A DNA stretch of 30,627 nucleotides from CAVDHB01 sp963608705 (GTDB lineage: Bacteria > Bacteroidota > Bacteroidia > Bacteroidales > Bacteroidaceae): the NCBI GenBank assembly GCA_963608705.1, contig CAVDHB010000067.1, positions 1 through 30,627 of the forward strand, in the 5' to 3' direction. Under the pieces are notes generated by a model. It was not told the origin of the DNA, made no database searches, and saw only the letters and a program-made list of their open reading frames with translations. The first letter of the stretch is position 1. Every line of letters starts with the position of its first letter. Shown here piece after piece: positions 1 to 8,613 of the stretch. A program made the translations under genes and the position numbers.

Positions 1-97
1 TCAGCAAATCTTTGTTCAGTTTAGTGCCAAAGAGTTTCTTGAAACCGAAGTCTGTGTACGGGTTGATGTATTTCTCGATGATTCCTTCGCTGCCCAT
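1..97 (-). CDS. Rpn family / PD-(D/E)XK transposase-nuclease, N-terminal part
   Basis: A reading frame starts with ATG at 97 and leaves the window at position 1 after 32 codons, so only the N-terminus is visible. It contains INPYTDFGFKKLFGT, the opening signature of Bacteroidetes Rpn (recombination-promoting nuclease) / PD-(D/E)XK 'transposase' proteins, which usually run about 290-310 aa. The nuclease residues would lie outside the window, so activity cannot be judged. A TATCTTTT box at 103-110 is a possible -7 element but would leave almost no leader. It lies 74 bp downstream of the fucosidase stop on the same strand. Confidence 0.7.
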   Translation of the reverse strand, partial: MGSEGIIEKYINPYTDFGFKKLFGTKLNKDLL

Positions 98-171
98 AAA
101 TAAAAAGATAACGTTAGTTTTGTGGCGAATATACCGCTTTTTTGTCAAACGGGCAAGAAAGTCCGTATGTT

Positions 172-2376
172 TCAGCGTCTCATTCTTGTCTTTTTACTGA
201 ATTGGATGGATGTTTTCCCCTTATAACACACCTGATACTTTTTACCTGTGGTGGAATAGACGGTGTACTTTTCCAACTGGCCTTTCTTCCAAGACAAATC
301 CAGGGTGAAACCGCCTTGCGCACGTAATCCTTTTACCTCTCCGTCTGGCCAAGCCGAAGGAAGCGCAGGCAACAGATGAATAAAACCCTCATGACTTTGC
401 ACCAACATCTCGGCAATGCCAGCTGTAGCTCCGAAATTACCATCTATCTGGAATGGCGGATGCGAATCGAAAAGATTATCGAACACGCCTCCTTTGTCAT
501 TGTCCATACTGATAACTGTCAATGTGGAGGGATGAAGAGCCGCTTTCAATAACCGATACGCATGATTCCCGTCACCCAACCTGGCCCAACAGGCGATTTT
601 CCATGCACGGCTCCAACCCGTACCCAAGTCTCCACGACTGAGCAAGGTCGTTCTGGCCGCATTCGTCCATACAGAATCCTTGCGCCATGCCATTTGATTT
701 CCAGGATAAAGGGCAATCAAATGAGAGAGATGACGATGGTCGTTCCCCTTAAAATCCAGCTTGTCCTCGTCTATCTTCCATTCTTTAATCTGTCCCCATG
801 AGCCGATGGCCAATCCGTTATCCAGCTTGCCTAACTTCTCTTTTAAAGTGTTCGTAAAACTTGACTCTACGGGGATATTCGCTTTCCTCAATGCCTCTAC
901 CGCTTGCGAAGTCTCATGGAAAAGTTCCCAAATCAATTGCTGTGCATAGGCAACTCCGTCTTCCCATGGTCCGTGTTCTGGAGACCACTCGTCAGGAGCC
1001 ACCAGCTTTCCATTCTTGTCCTCTTTCAGCCTGTCGAACCAATATTCACAAGCACTTTTCATCACGGGGAAAGCGTCCTTCTTTAAATACTTCACATCCT
1101 GTCCATAGGCGAAATGCTGCCATAGATGCGTACAGTACCAGGCGTTTGCCGGACGGTTGATATTCCAGTCCGTGAAGCCAAACAAGTTGTTCTGTGTATG
1201 CACAGTCCAACCACGTAGCTTTTCCTTTTTCGCCACATTCTGCCAACTTCCGTCTGGCTTCTCAGCTTCCGCCTTCACATAGCGGAGGAAAGGCAGATGA
1301 CACTCCGCCAGATTGGTGACTTCTGCCGGCCAGTAGTTCATTTGTATATTGATATTACTGTGAATATCGCATTCCCATGGTGGCGTATTGTCACCATTCC
1401 ATATTCCTTGCAGATTATTCGGCACGTCCATACCTCGTGAGGAGGAAATCATCAGATAACGTCCATACTGGAAATACAGCAGATCCAGGTAGCGGCTGTC
1501 CCTGTGCTGATGAATCAAGGAATCCGTAGGACAAGAAGGTGTTCCCACATTCAAGTCCAGACTCACACGGTTAAACAATGAATGATAATCCTTTAAATGA
1601 TTGGCTTTCAGCTGAGCATAACTTTTCTTTTCCCCTTCTGTCAATCTGTTGCGTAATTGACCAGCCAATCTCCCTGCCGTCTTGCCAATATAATTGGAAG
1701 AATGAATATCATAGTTCGTACCCGCCACAAGCAAGATGGTAGCCGCATCCGCATTGTGTATTACCAGCGAACTGTCCGTACAAGTCACCTGTCCCTTTTC
1801 GGTCAGTACACTCACTTGCGCATTATAGGACAACCAATCAAGTTTTCCAAAAATCTCCATCCGATGCTGCTCCACCGCAAGCACACCTTCATGCGCATCC
1901 TCTAAACGGAGGGAGAAGTTCAGCTTACCTTTCGCATTTGGCGTGGTAAGTCTTATAGCCACCATTCCGTCGGGACGACTGGCTAAATACTCTCTACGGT
2001 ACTTCACTCCTCCTGCCTGAAAAGAGACAATTCCCAGTGCGTCATCAAGATTAAGCTCCCGATGATAATTGGATACTTTCTTTCCGTCAAGCCCTTTGAA
2101 GTCTATCCTCAAATCTCCGAAACTCTGGTAAGCTCCCCTTTCAGACGGACTACCCGTCCAAAGCGTTTTTTCGTTGAATTGCACACGCTCCTGCGCTACT
2201 CCTCCGAAAAACAAAGCCCCAAGTTCTCCGTTACCCAAAGGAAGGGCATTTGTCATCCAGAATGTAGCGGGTTGTTTATACCATAATTTCAAAGGCGGTT
2301 GGGCCGCTTGCAGAGAAAAAGCGCACCACAAGCACGCCATTCCGCAAAGTATTCTCATTATTCCTTGTCTTTTCAT
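172..2376 (-). CDS. GH95 alpha-L-fucosidase, secreted
   Basis: Family GH95 inverting alpha-L-fucosidase, which removes terminal alpha-1,2-linked fucose (some members act on alpha-L-galactose) from host or plant glycans. The N-terminus has a signal peptide (MRILCGMACLWCAFSLQA). The N-terminal beta-sandwich opens with LPLGNGELGALFFGG and FNEKTLWTGSP. The catalytic (alpha/alpha)6 part has Asn341 and Asn343 before QMNYWP, the presumed acid Glu467 in SPEHGP, and Asp645 in QIDGNFGATAG, matching the Asn/Asn/Glu/Asp set of the GH95 archetype AfcA. At about 734 aa it is slightly short for the family (about 750-800). The start is uncertain: ATG at 2376 or ATG at 2358 (MRILCG); the latter suits the -7 box at 2383-2390 better. 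A longer TTG start at 2385 is unlikely. It stands alone, divergent from pflB. Confidence 0.93.
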   Translation of the reverse strand: MKRQGIMRILCGMACLWCAFSLQAAQPPLKLWYKQPATFWMTNALPLGNGELGALFFGGVAQERVQFNEKTLWTGSPSERGAYQSFGDLRIDFKGLDGKKVSNYHRELNLDDALGIVSFQAGGVKYRREYLASRPDGMVAIRLTTPNAKGKLNFSLRLEDAHEGVLAVEQHRMEIFGKLDWLSYNAQVSVLTEKGQVTCTDSSLVIHNADAATILLVAGTNYDIHSSNYIGKTAGRLAGQLRNRLTEGEKKSYAQLKANHLKDYHSLFNRVSLDLNVGTPSCPTDSLIHQHRDSRYLDLLYFQYGRYLMISSSRGMDVPNNLQGIWNGDNTPPWECDIHSNINIQMNYWPAEVTNLAECHLPFLRYVKAEAEKPDGSWQNVAKKEKLRGWTVHTQNNLFGFTDWNINRPANAWYCTHLWQHFAYGQDVKYLKKDAFPVMKSACEYWFDRLKEDKNGKLVAPDEWSPEHGPWEDGVAYAQQLIWELFHETSQAVEALRKANIPVESSFTNTLKEKLGKLDNGLAIGSWGQIKEWKIDEDKLDFKGNDHRHLSHLIALYPGNQMAWRKDSVWTNAARTTLLSRGDLGTGWSRAWKIACWARLGDGNHAYRLLKAALHPSTLTVISMDNDKGGVFDNLFDSHPPFQIDGNFGATAGIAEMLVQSHEGFIHLLPALPSAWPDGEVKGLRAQGGFTLDLSWKKGQLEKYTVYSTTGKKYQVCYKGKTSIQFSKKTRMRR

Positions 2377-2382
2377 ATTTCG

Positions 2383-2390
2383 CAAAGTTA
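2383..2390 (-). promoter_or_regulatory. -7 box of the GH95 gene
   Basis: Read on the minus strand this is TAACTTTG, a match to the Bacteroides -7 consensus TAnnTTTG. No good TTG element is seen 19-21 bp upstream. Transcription would begin around 2376-2379, which favours translation from ATG 2358. Confidence 0.4.
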
Positions 2391-2523
2391 GTGAAAAGAG
2401 TTTACATGAAGAAATGTTTTTAAGCTCTTCGATGGCGTTTGAGAAATTTTGTATATGATGAGCATGATTGGGGGATGTTAGTGAGTTATCCAGTGCAAGT
2501 CTCTTTGTACGTTCTTTTGACGT

Positions 2524-2676
2524 ATGAGTAAGAAAGACAAGCGAATAGGTATTCGTCTTTGTGCAGAATGTGAAAGACTCGTATCTTTTCTAAATACTAT
2601 CGAATTAGTTTGGAAGATAATCGGAATTATGACTTTCTTTGCAACCATACGAGTATTGAGTAAGATATTGTTATAA
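2524..2676 (+). CDS. Possible small protein (50 aa) upstream of pflB
   Basis: An ATG frame of 50 codons ends 38 bp before pflB. The product begins with charged MSKKDKRIGIRLCAECER and continues with a hydrophobic or amphipathic stretch (LVWKIIGIMTFFATIRVL), so it could be a small membrane-associated protein. No family is recognised. Against it: the best pflB promoter lies inside this frame, and a frame of this length can occur by chance. Ribosome profiling or conservation of the frame would decide. Confidence 0.25.
   Translation: MSKKDKRIGIRLCAECERLVSFLNTIELVWKIIGIMTFFATIRVLSKILL
2609..2641 (+). promoter_or_regulatory. Candidate pflB promoter
   Basis: TTTG at 2609-2612 (-33 type), then 21 bp, then TTTCTTTG at 2634-2641. 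The latter departs from TAnnTTTG only at its second base. It would give a leader of about 65 nt before pflB. Confidence 0.4.
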
Positions 2677-2714
2677 ATGTCTTAAACGACTAATTTAATT
2701 TTTAAGTAAATCAC

Positions 2715-4961
2715 ATGAGCAACGAATGGAGAGACTTCAACGGCACAGCATGGCGTGAGGAAGTCAACATGCGCGATTTTATTCAACACAACTACACTTC
2801 ATACGAGGGAGACGAGAGTTTCCTGGAAGGTCCTACAAAAGCTACAGACAAATTGTGGTCTATGTTGCAGGACTTGCAGAAGCAGGAACGCCAGAAAGGC
2901 GGTGTGTTGGACATGGAGACAGAGGTCGTTTCTGGAATGACAGCCTATGGAGCTGGATACATAGGAGAAGATACCAAGGATTTGGAGAAAGTGGTGGGTT
3001 TACAGACTGACAAGCCGCTTAAAAGAGCTTTCATGCCCTATGGTGGTATCAAAATGGCGGAGCAGGCTTGTACGACCTACGGCTATACACCTTCTGCCAA
3101 ACTGCATGAGATCTTCACGAAATATTGTAAAACACATAATGATGGTGTGTTCGATGCCTATACAGATGAGATGAAACTCGTGCGTCACAACCATATCCTT
3201 ACGGGACTTCCTGACACGTATGGCCGCGGGCGCATCGTGGGCGACTATCGTCGTGTGGCATTATACGGTATTGATTTCTTGGTTTCTGAGAAGAAGAAAG
3301 ACTTGAAGTATTGTGGAGATGGAACGATGACGGACGAGGTGGTACGCCAGCGTGAGGAAATTTCCATGCAGATTAAGGCATTGAAGGAAATGAAGGCGAT
3401 GGCCGAAATTTATGGATATGACATCTCCCGTCCAGCTAACAATGCGCATGAGGCGGTTCAATGGCTTTATTTCGGATATCTTGCCGCCATCAAGACGCAG
3501 AACGGAGCGGCTATGTCCGTAGGACGTATCTCCACATTCCTCGATATCTATATTGAGCGTGACATACGGGAGGGAAAACTGACAGAGGCGGAAGCGCAGG
3601 AGTTGATAGACCACCTCGTCATGAAGTTTCGTATGGTGAAGTTTGCTCGTATTCCTTCTTACAATCAGTTGTTCAGTGGCGATCCCGTGTGGGCGACGCT
3701 TGAGATGGCGGGTATGGGAATGGATGGCCGTTCAATGGTTACGAAGAACGATTTCCGTTTCTTGCATACATTGGAAAACATGGGACCTTCTCCAGAGCCG
3801 AACCTCACCGTACTGTACAGTCCTCGTTTACCGGAAGGCTTCAAGAAGTACGCAGCGATGATTTCTGTGAAGACCAGCTCCATTCAGTATGAGAATGACG
3901 AGGTGATGCGTCCTGTATGGGGTGATGATTACAGTATCTGCTGCTGTGTGTCCGCTACGCAGACAGGTAAGGAAATGCAGTTCTTTGGCGCCCGCGCCAA
4001 CTTGGCCAAGTGTCTTACTTATGCCATCAGTGGGGGCGTGGACTCCAAGACACGGGAACAATGTGGCCCAGCCTTGCGTCCGATTGAAGGGGATGTGGTG
4101 ACGTATGAGGAATTCATGCCCCGCTTCCTCGACATGATGGAATGGTTGGCGGGTGTGTATGTGAACACGCTGAATCTCATCCACTATATGCATGACAAGT
4201 ATTTCTATGAGGCTGCGGAAATGGCGTTGATTGATACGAATGTGCGTCGTACTTTCGCCACGGGTATCGCCGGGTTCAGCCATGTGGTAGACTCCATCAG
4301 TGCCATTAAGTACGCCAAGGTGTACATTGTCCGTGATGAGACAGGTTTCCCGCTTGAATTCAAGACAGAAGGGGATTTTCCGAAGTATGGAAATGACGAT
4401 GATCGCGCGGACAACATTGCGGTGTGGTTGCTCAAGACTTTCTTGAATATGATTAAACGTCATCATACTTATCGTAACTCCGAGGCTACTACCAGTATCT
4501 TGACTATCACGTCTAACGTGGTGTATGGCAAGTTCACCAGCAATATGCCTGACGGACGTCCTGCGGGAGCGCCACTTGCTCCGGGAGCGAATCCTTCCTA
4601 TGGAGCAGAGCAGAACGGTTTGTTGGCTTCTCTGAACTCCGTAGCCAAGCTGCCATACGAGTATGCGTTGGATGGTATCTCCAATACACAGACTATCAGC
4701 CCCGGTGCTTTGGGACATGACGATGAGGAACGTGCCACTACGTTGGTGAGGGTGATGGATGGCTATTTCAGCCGTGGCGCACACCATTTGAATGTGAATG
4801 TGTTCGGTGTGAATAAATTGAAAGACGCAATGGCGCATCCTGATAAACCGGAGTACGCAAACTTTACAATCCGTGTCAGCGGATACGCTGTGAAGTTTAT
4901 TGACTTGACCAGGGAACAACAGGAAGATGTAATCGCTCGTCAGGCGCATCTCTGTCTTTAA
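2715..4961 (+). CDS. pflB: Formate C-acetyltransferase (pyruvate formate-lyase)
   Basis: Glycyl-radical enzyme converting pyruvate and CoA to acetyl-CoA and formate in anaerobic mixed-acid fermentation, cytosolic. It is 748 aa, close to the usual 740-760. The active-site cysteines are in SICCCVSATQTG; Cys410 and Cys411 align with the Cys418/Cys419 pair of the E. coli enzyme. The radical site is RVSGYAVKF near the C-terminus, with Gly723. The motif QFFGARANLAK follows the cysteines as in E. coli PflB, supporting a true pyruvate lyase over a diol or glycerol dehydratase relative. Its activase gene begins 11 bp after the stop, so the two form an operon. Confidence 0.97.
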   Translation: MSNEWRDFNGTAWREEVNMRDFIQHNYTSYEGDESFLEGPTKATDKLWSMLQDLQKQERQKGGVLDMETEVVSGMTAYGAGYIGEDTKDLEKVVGLQTDKPLKRAFMPYGGIKMAEQACTTYGYTPSAKLHEIFTKYCKTHNDGVFDAYTDEMKLVRHNHILTGLPDTYGRGRIVGDYRRVALYGIDFLVSEKKKDLKYCGDGTMTDEVVRQREEISMQIKALKEMKAMAEIYGYDISRPANNAHEAVQWLYFGYLAAIKTQNGAAMSVGRISTFLDIYIERDIREGKLTEAEAQELIDHLVMKFRMVKFARIPSYNQLFSGDPVWATLEMAGMGMDGRSMVTKNDFRFLHTLENMGPSPEPNLTVLYSPRLPEGFKKYAAMISVKTSSIQYENDEVMRPVWGDDYSICCCVSATQTGKEMQFFGARANLAKCLTYAISGGVDSKTREQCGPALRPIEGDVVTYEEFMPRFLDMMEWLAGVYVNTLNLIHYMHDKYFYEAAEMALIDTNVRRTFATGIAGFSHVVDSISAIKYAKVYIVRDETGFPLEFKTEGDFPKYGNDDDRADNIAVWLLKTFLNMIKRHHTYRNSEATTSILTITSNVVYGKFTSNMPDGRPAGAPLAPGANPSYGAEQNGLLASLNSVAKLPYEYALDGISNTQTISPGALGHDDEERATTLVRVMDGYFSRGAHHLNVNVFGVNKLKDAMAHPDKPEYANFTIRVSGYAVKFIDLTREQQEDVIARQAHLCL

Positions 4962-4972
4962 TCTATTTAGGA

Positions 4973-5698
4973 ATGACCGGAAATATTCATTCTCTTGAGT
5001 CGTTCGGTTCCGTGGACGGGCCGGGCATACGCTTTATTATTTTTCTGCAAGGATGTAATATGCGTTGCCGCTATTGCCATAATCCTGATACGTGGCAAAA
5101 GACAGGAGGGAAAGAAATGACGGCTTCGGAATTGATTGACAAGGCTGAAAGATACCGTAGCTATTGGGGAAAAGAAGGAGGCATCACGGTGAGTGGAGGA
5201 GAGGCTCTGTGTCAGGTGGAGTTTGTGGACGAACTGTTCACGCTGGCGAAGAAAAAAGGCATACATACTTGTCTGGATACTTCTGCCCAGCCTTTCACGA
5301 GAGAATCCCCTTTCTTCCCTGTTTTCCAGTCGCTGATGGCGCATACCGACCTTGTGCTGTTGGACATTAAGCATATTGACGAGGAGGCGCATCGACAATT
5401 GACAGGTTTTTCCAACATTCCTGTCCTTGAATGCGCCCGTTATCTGAGCGATATCGGGAAACCTGTATGGATTCGCCATGTGTTGGTGCCTGGTCTCACG
5501 GATGAGGAAGGGGCGTTGCGCCGTTTGAGAGTTTTTATTGATTCTTTGCGGAATGTACAGCGAACGGAGGTACTTCCCTATCACACGCTGGGTCTTTTCA
5601 AGTGGGAAAAACTGGGTATTCCTTATACGCTGAAGGATACATTGCCTCCCTCAGAGGACAGTGTGCGGAAAGCCCGTGAGATTCTCACTGACAGATAA
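4973..5698 (+). CDS. pflA: Pyruvate formate-lyase activating enzyme (radical SAM)
   Basis: Radical SAM activase that uses S-adenosylmethionine and a [4Fe-4S] cluster to place the glycyl radical on PflB. It is 241 aa, the usual length. The cluster motif CNMRCRYCHNP has the CxxxCxxC cysteines at residues 28, 32 and 35, after the typical opening SVDGPGIRFIIFLQGC. A GGI/SGGEAL motif (residues about 68-80) is the SAM-binding GGE region. It is the second gene of the pflB operon and is followed by a strong intrinsic terminator. Confidence 0.96.
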   Translation: MTGNIHSLESFGSVDGPGIRFIIFLQGCNMRCRYCHNPDTWQKTGGKEMTASELIDKAERYRSYWGKEGGITVSGGEALCQVEFVDELFTLAKKKGIHTCLDTSAQPFTRESPFFPVFQSLMAHTDLVLLDIKHIDEEAHRQLTGFSNIPVLECARYLSDIGKPVWIRHVLVPGLTDEEGALRRLRVFIDSLRNVQRTEVLPYHTLGLFKWEKLGIPYTLKDTLPPSEDSVRKAREILTDR

Positions 5699-5707
5699 TC
5701 ACACACC

Positions 5708-5755
5708 ATCGGTTTCGATAGTTCATGAGAATCTATCGAAGCCGATAGCTTTTTT
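5708..5755 (+). terminator. Terminator of the pflB-pflA operon
   Basis: A 14-bp arm ATCGGTTTCGATAG (5708-5721) pairs with CTATCGAAGCCGAT (5733-5746), with one G-U pair, and a run of T follows at 5750-5755. It serves the plus strand; the minus-strand reading has no T-run. Confidence 0.85.
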
Positions 5756-5766
5756 ATACCTCTTGA

Positions 5767-6414
5767 TTATGGGTTTATCCCAAACTTATATACTTTCTTT
5801 TGATTTCCCGTAAAATGGATGGTAAAGGCGATACTGTCTCCTTTTTTCAGACGATGCTCGTATTTGGCCAGAGGGCAGGACAGGTAGGCATTTCGGGTAA
5901 AAGCCGGATAGTCGTTATGCTGGTCATGATAGAGTGTCAGGTTAAGTGTATAATGCGCATTTTTGTATATGAGTCCCTCTGTGTGAAAACCAAACTTATG
6001 CGGTTTGTCTTTTCCTTTGACACCTGCCACTAAGTTCACATAGCCGCCGGATAGCCAGATACGCACGGTTTCCACCGGGTCGGTTTTCAGTTGTTTATAT
6101 TGCATGGGATTGGGTGACACTACTTGTTGCAGGGCATAGACATTCACTCCGTTCTCTGTAAGTTCATATTTCGCCATACAACGGTAGGCGGAGTCTGGCG
6201 TGAGTCCTTTTTGTTGGAGGGTGTAGGCATAGCGGTTTCCGTGGTCGTCCTTCAGCGAGTCAATGTATCCCTGCGAGTCTGTCTGCGCCACTACGTAGTC
6301 GGTCAATATGGAAGGATACACATAGTCGTCTTCCTTGCAGGAATAGAAAAAAAGGATGGCGACACCCGCAAGTGCCTCCATCCCTTTCAGTATTGAATGT
6401 AACTTTCTGTTCAT
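5767..6414 (-). CDS. NigD-like lipoprotein
   Basis: A 215-aa protein starting at ATG 6414 (MNRKLHS), chosen because ATGA there overlaps the stop of the upstream acyltransferase by 4 bases, a translational-coupling arrangement. The signal peptide ends in a lipobox-like FFYSC, with Cys26 the likely lipidated residue. After it, YVYPSILTDYVVAQTD, WLSGGYVNLVAGVKG and LYHDQHND resemble the NigD-like family (N-terminal OB-like and C-terminal beta domains), common outer-membrane lipoproteins of Bacteroidales. The name comes from the nigrescin bacteriocin cluster of Prevotella, but the role of most members is unknown. Last gene of the PASTA-rluD-ddl operon. Confidence 0.75.
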   Translation of the reverse strand: MNRKLHSILKGMEALAGVAILFFYSCKEDDYVYPSILTDYVVAQTDSQGYIDSLKDDHGNRYAYTLQQKGLTPDSAYRCMAKYELTENGVNVYALQQVVSPNPMQYKQLKTDPVETVRIWLSGGYVNLVAGVKGKDKPHKFGFHTEGLIYKNAHYTLNLTLYHDQHNDYPAFTRNAYLSCPLAKYEHRLKKGDSIAFTIHFTGNQKKVYKFGINP

Positions 6415-7568
6415 GCTTCTTTGTCTAAAGCTTTGCACTGGTTCAGATACGGATTAGCGTACATTTCCAACATCTTGGTGTGTAAGTACCAGAAGTCTTT
6501 GTTCGGAATCTGAATCTTATCCAGTTGCTTCTGCAAGTATGCTTCGAACTCGTTCATGTCGCCCACATAGAAACCGCCCTTGGTGGAGTCGTCCAGCATA
6601 TCGGCGGCTATACGGTTGCACGGATAGATGGTGTAGCCCTTGTAAATCTCTTGGTCGATATGAGCGGCCACTGTCTCGAACAAATCTTTCTTTGACATGG
6701 TGGGATCGAGGGTGTCCAACCATTCATCAATGCAGGGAGCAAGATGGAAGTGGACGTGTCCTTTATAGCCGTTGATACCCGTCTTCATGTTCAGAAAATC
6801 ATCGGCTGGCGTCTTCTTGTAATCGGCGTTGTCTCGTTTGAGCTGGAACTCTTGCGCTTTCAGATAGTCGCACGGGTCATACTCATAGGAGATGGCCACT
6901 GGCACGATGTGTAAGTCTTTCAGACGTTCGATGACAGAACCTTCTCCTCCCATGGCCATCATTTTCAAGATGCTCTCCTGTGTGTGGTCGTTACTGTCTT
7001 TGGCACGTCCCTCCCGTTGGGCAATCCAGATGTTGTCTTTCTTCTCGTTGATGACGAAGTGCATATAGCGGCTCATACATTGTGAAGCCTCCAAGATTTC
7101 GCGCATGGAGATGCCACGCTTTACACTGAACGCCTTGCACAGTTTCACCAAGACTTTAATCCACGGACGTACAAAGAGATTGTCGCCGATGGCGATTTCG
7201 CAAGTGGTCGTGAAGTTTTTCTCCAACAGCAGGCGGCTCAAGAAAGCCGGATCGGTCACGATGTCACGGTGGTTGGATACGAAGGTGTATCTTTTTTCCT
7301 TGTCAATAGCCTGTGCGTTGTCCAAAACCAACTCCTTGGCGTTCTTCTCCACCAACTTGCCGATGAAGCCGTAGAAGAATTTCTTTTGGAACTCCAGACT
7401 TGTCTTGCAAGTTTTCATCTCGGCGGTCAAAGCCTCCCAAGGTGTGTCGGGAAGCACGGCTTCAGCCACGGCCTTGAATTCCGGGTCAGCGATTAGTGTG
7501 TCAAAAGCGGCGGGAAGTTCGGCTGGTTCATAAGGTCTTATCTCGTCAAATTCGGATGGAATTGTCAT
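6411..7568 (-). CDS. Glycerol-phosphate-type acyltransferase
   Basis: A 385-aa protein of the PlsC/PlsB-like acyltransferase superfamily, probably acylating a glycerol-phosphate or related lipid acceptor at the inner membrane. The catalytic His is in FVSNHRDIVTDPAFL (Asn99, His100, with Asp102/Asp106). This is a variant of NHx4D with one extra residue, which I believe is usual in the Bacteroidetes subgroup. A later block IWIAQREGRAKDSND corresponds to the substrate-binding EGxR region. No clear membrane helix is visible. It starts 24 bp after the ddl stop and overlaps the next gene by 4 bp. The exact acceptor cannot be told from sequence. Confidence 0.82.
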   Translation of the reverse strand: MTIPSEFDEIRPYEPAELPAAFDTLIADPEFKAVAEAVLPDTPWEALTAEMKTCKTSLEFQKKFFYGFIGKLVEKNAKELVLDNAQAIDKEKRYTFVSNHRDIVTDPAFLSRLLLEKNFTTTCEIAIGDNLFVRPWIKVLVKLCKAFSVKRGISMREILEASQCMSRYMHFVINEKKDNIWIAQREGRAKDSNDHTQESILKMMAMGGEGSVIERLKDLHIVPVAISYEYDPCDYLKAQEFQLKRDNADYKKTPADDFLNMKTGINGYKGHVHFHLAPCIDEWLDTLDPTMSKKDLFETVAAHIDQEIYKGYTIYPCNRIAADMLDDSTKGGFYVGDMNEFEAYLQKQLDKIQIPNKDFWYLHTKMLEMYANPYLNQCKALDKEA

Positions 7569-7592
7569 AAGTTTACTCCTTATTATATAGGT

Positions 7593-8591
7593 TTACTTCG
7601 TTTTGTTCGCTAAGATGTCTTCAATGATTTCGCTCAGCACATCTTTGATGTCCAGTCCGGCGGCACGTACCTGTTGGGGAATGAAGCTGGTGGCCGTCAT
7701 GCCCGGTGTAGTGTTAATTTCCAGCATGTTAATCTGGTCCACCCCGTTCTTGTGGGAAACGATGAAGTCTATACGGATGATGCCTTTTGCATGGAGAATA
7801 TCATAGATACGGGACACTTCCTGGTGTACTTTGTCCGTAGTTTCCGGAGAAAGACGGGCAGGCGTGATTTCTTTCACTTTTCCTTGGTATTTCGCCTCGT
7901 AGTCGAAGAACTCATCCTCGCTCACGACTTCTGTGATAGGGAGAGGCACACTCTTTGTCTTGGTCTTGTAAATTCCGCAGGAGATTTCCGTACCTTCCAG
8001 CAGTCCTTCCACCATCACGTCTCCACCCTCAGCGTTGGCCTTCTCTATGGCGGGTGTCAATTCCTCGGCAGTGTTCACACGGCTTACTCCGAAGCTGGAA
8101 CCGTCTGCGGCGGGTTTCACGAAACAGGGAAGTCCGATACGGGCGATTAATTCCCCTGTGCTGTAAGATTCTCCGTGGCGAATCAATACAGAGTCGGCCA
8201 CCTTCACGCCGAATCCACGAAGGTAGTTGTTCAGCACATACTTGTCGAAAGTCATGGCTTCCACCAGTACGTCGCTGGTAGAGTAAGGCATGTGTATCAA
8301 GTCGAAATAACCTTGGAGCAGGCCGTTCTCTCCGGGTTGGCCATGGATGGTAATATAGCACAAGTCGGGTATGACTTTGGTGCCGTGGTCGTCGAAGGAG
8401 AAGTCGTTGCGGTCAATCGGTGTTTTGGTACCGTCCGCCAAGATGGCTTCCCATTTCAGTCCTGTCATTTCAATCACATAGACATTGTACTTTTCATGGT
8501 CCATAAAAGAGTACAGACCTTCAGCCGAATGAAGGGACACTCCGTGTTCGGAAGAATCGCCTCCGGCTACAATAGCTATTGTCTTTTTCAT
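7593..8591 (-). CDS. ddl: D-alanine--D-alanine ligase
   Basis: ATP-grasp ligase making the D-Ala-D-Ala dipeptide for peptidoglycan, cytosolic. It is 332 aa. The N-terminal motif GGDSSEHGVSLHSAEG corresponds to GGxSxEhxVSxxSA of Ddl, the ATP-grasp loop is seen in ADGSSFGVSRV, and the Mg-binding/C-terminal motif is MLEINTTPGMTATSFIPQQ. Only 22 bp separate it from the upstream pseudouridine synthase gene, so it is in the PASTA-led operon, linking it to envelope functions. Confidence 0.95.
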   Translation of the reverse strand: MKKTIAIVAGGDSSEHGVSLHSAEGLYSFMDHEKYNVYVIEMTGLKWEAILADGTKTPIDRNDFSFDDHGTKVIPDLCYITIHGQPGENGLLQGYFDLIHMPYSTSDVLVEAMTFDKYVLNNYLRGFGVKVADSVLIRHGESYSTGELIARIGLPCFVKPAADGSSFGVSRVNTAEELTPAIEKANAEGGDVMVEGLLEGTEISCGIYKTKTKSVPLPITEVVSEDEFFDYEAKYQGKVKEITPARLSPETTDKVHQEVSRIYDILHAKGIIRIDFIVSHKNGVDQINMLEINTTPGMTATSFIPQQVRAAGLDIKDVLSEIIEDILANKTK

Positions 8592-8613
8592 TTATGTATG
8601 TTTTTGTTGATTG

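Noticed and set aside
172..2376. GH95 fucosidase as part of the GH123/GH97 locus
   Set aside because: It is 15 kb away across many housekeeping genes; any joint action on host glycans would be metabolic, not an operon.
3939..3947. Three adjacent cysteines in the PflB active site
   Set aside because: Only the second and third align with the catalytic pair; the extra Cys is probably an ordinary lineage variant.
3828..4949. Long minus-strand open frame (373 codons) inside pflB
   Set aside because: It lies wholly antisense to the well-supported pflB; its product is rich in His/Arg/Ile with no family features, typical of a shadow frame.
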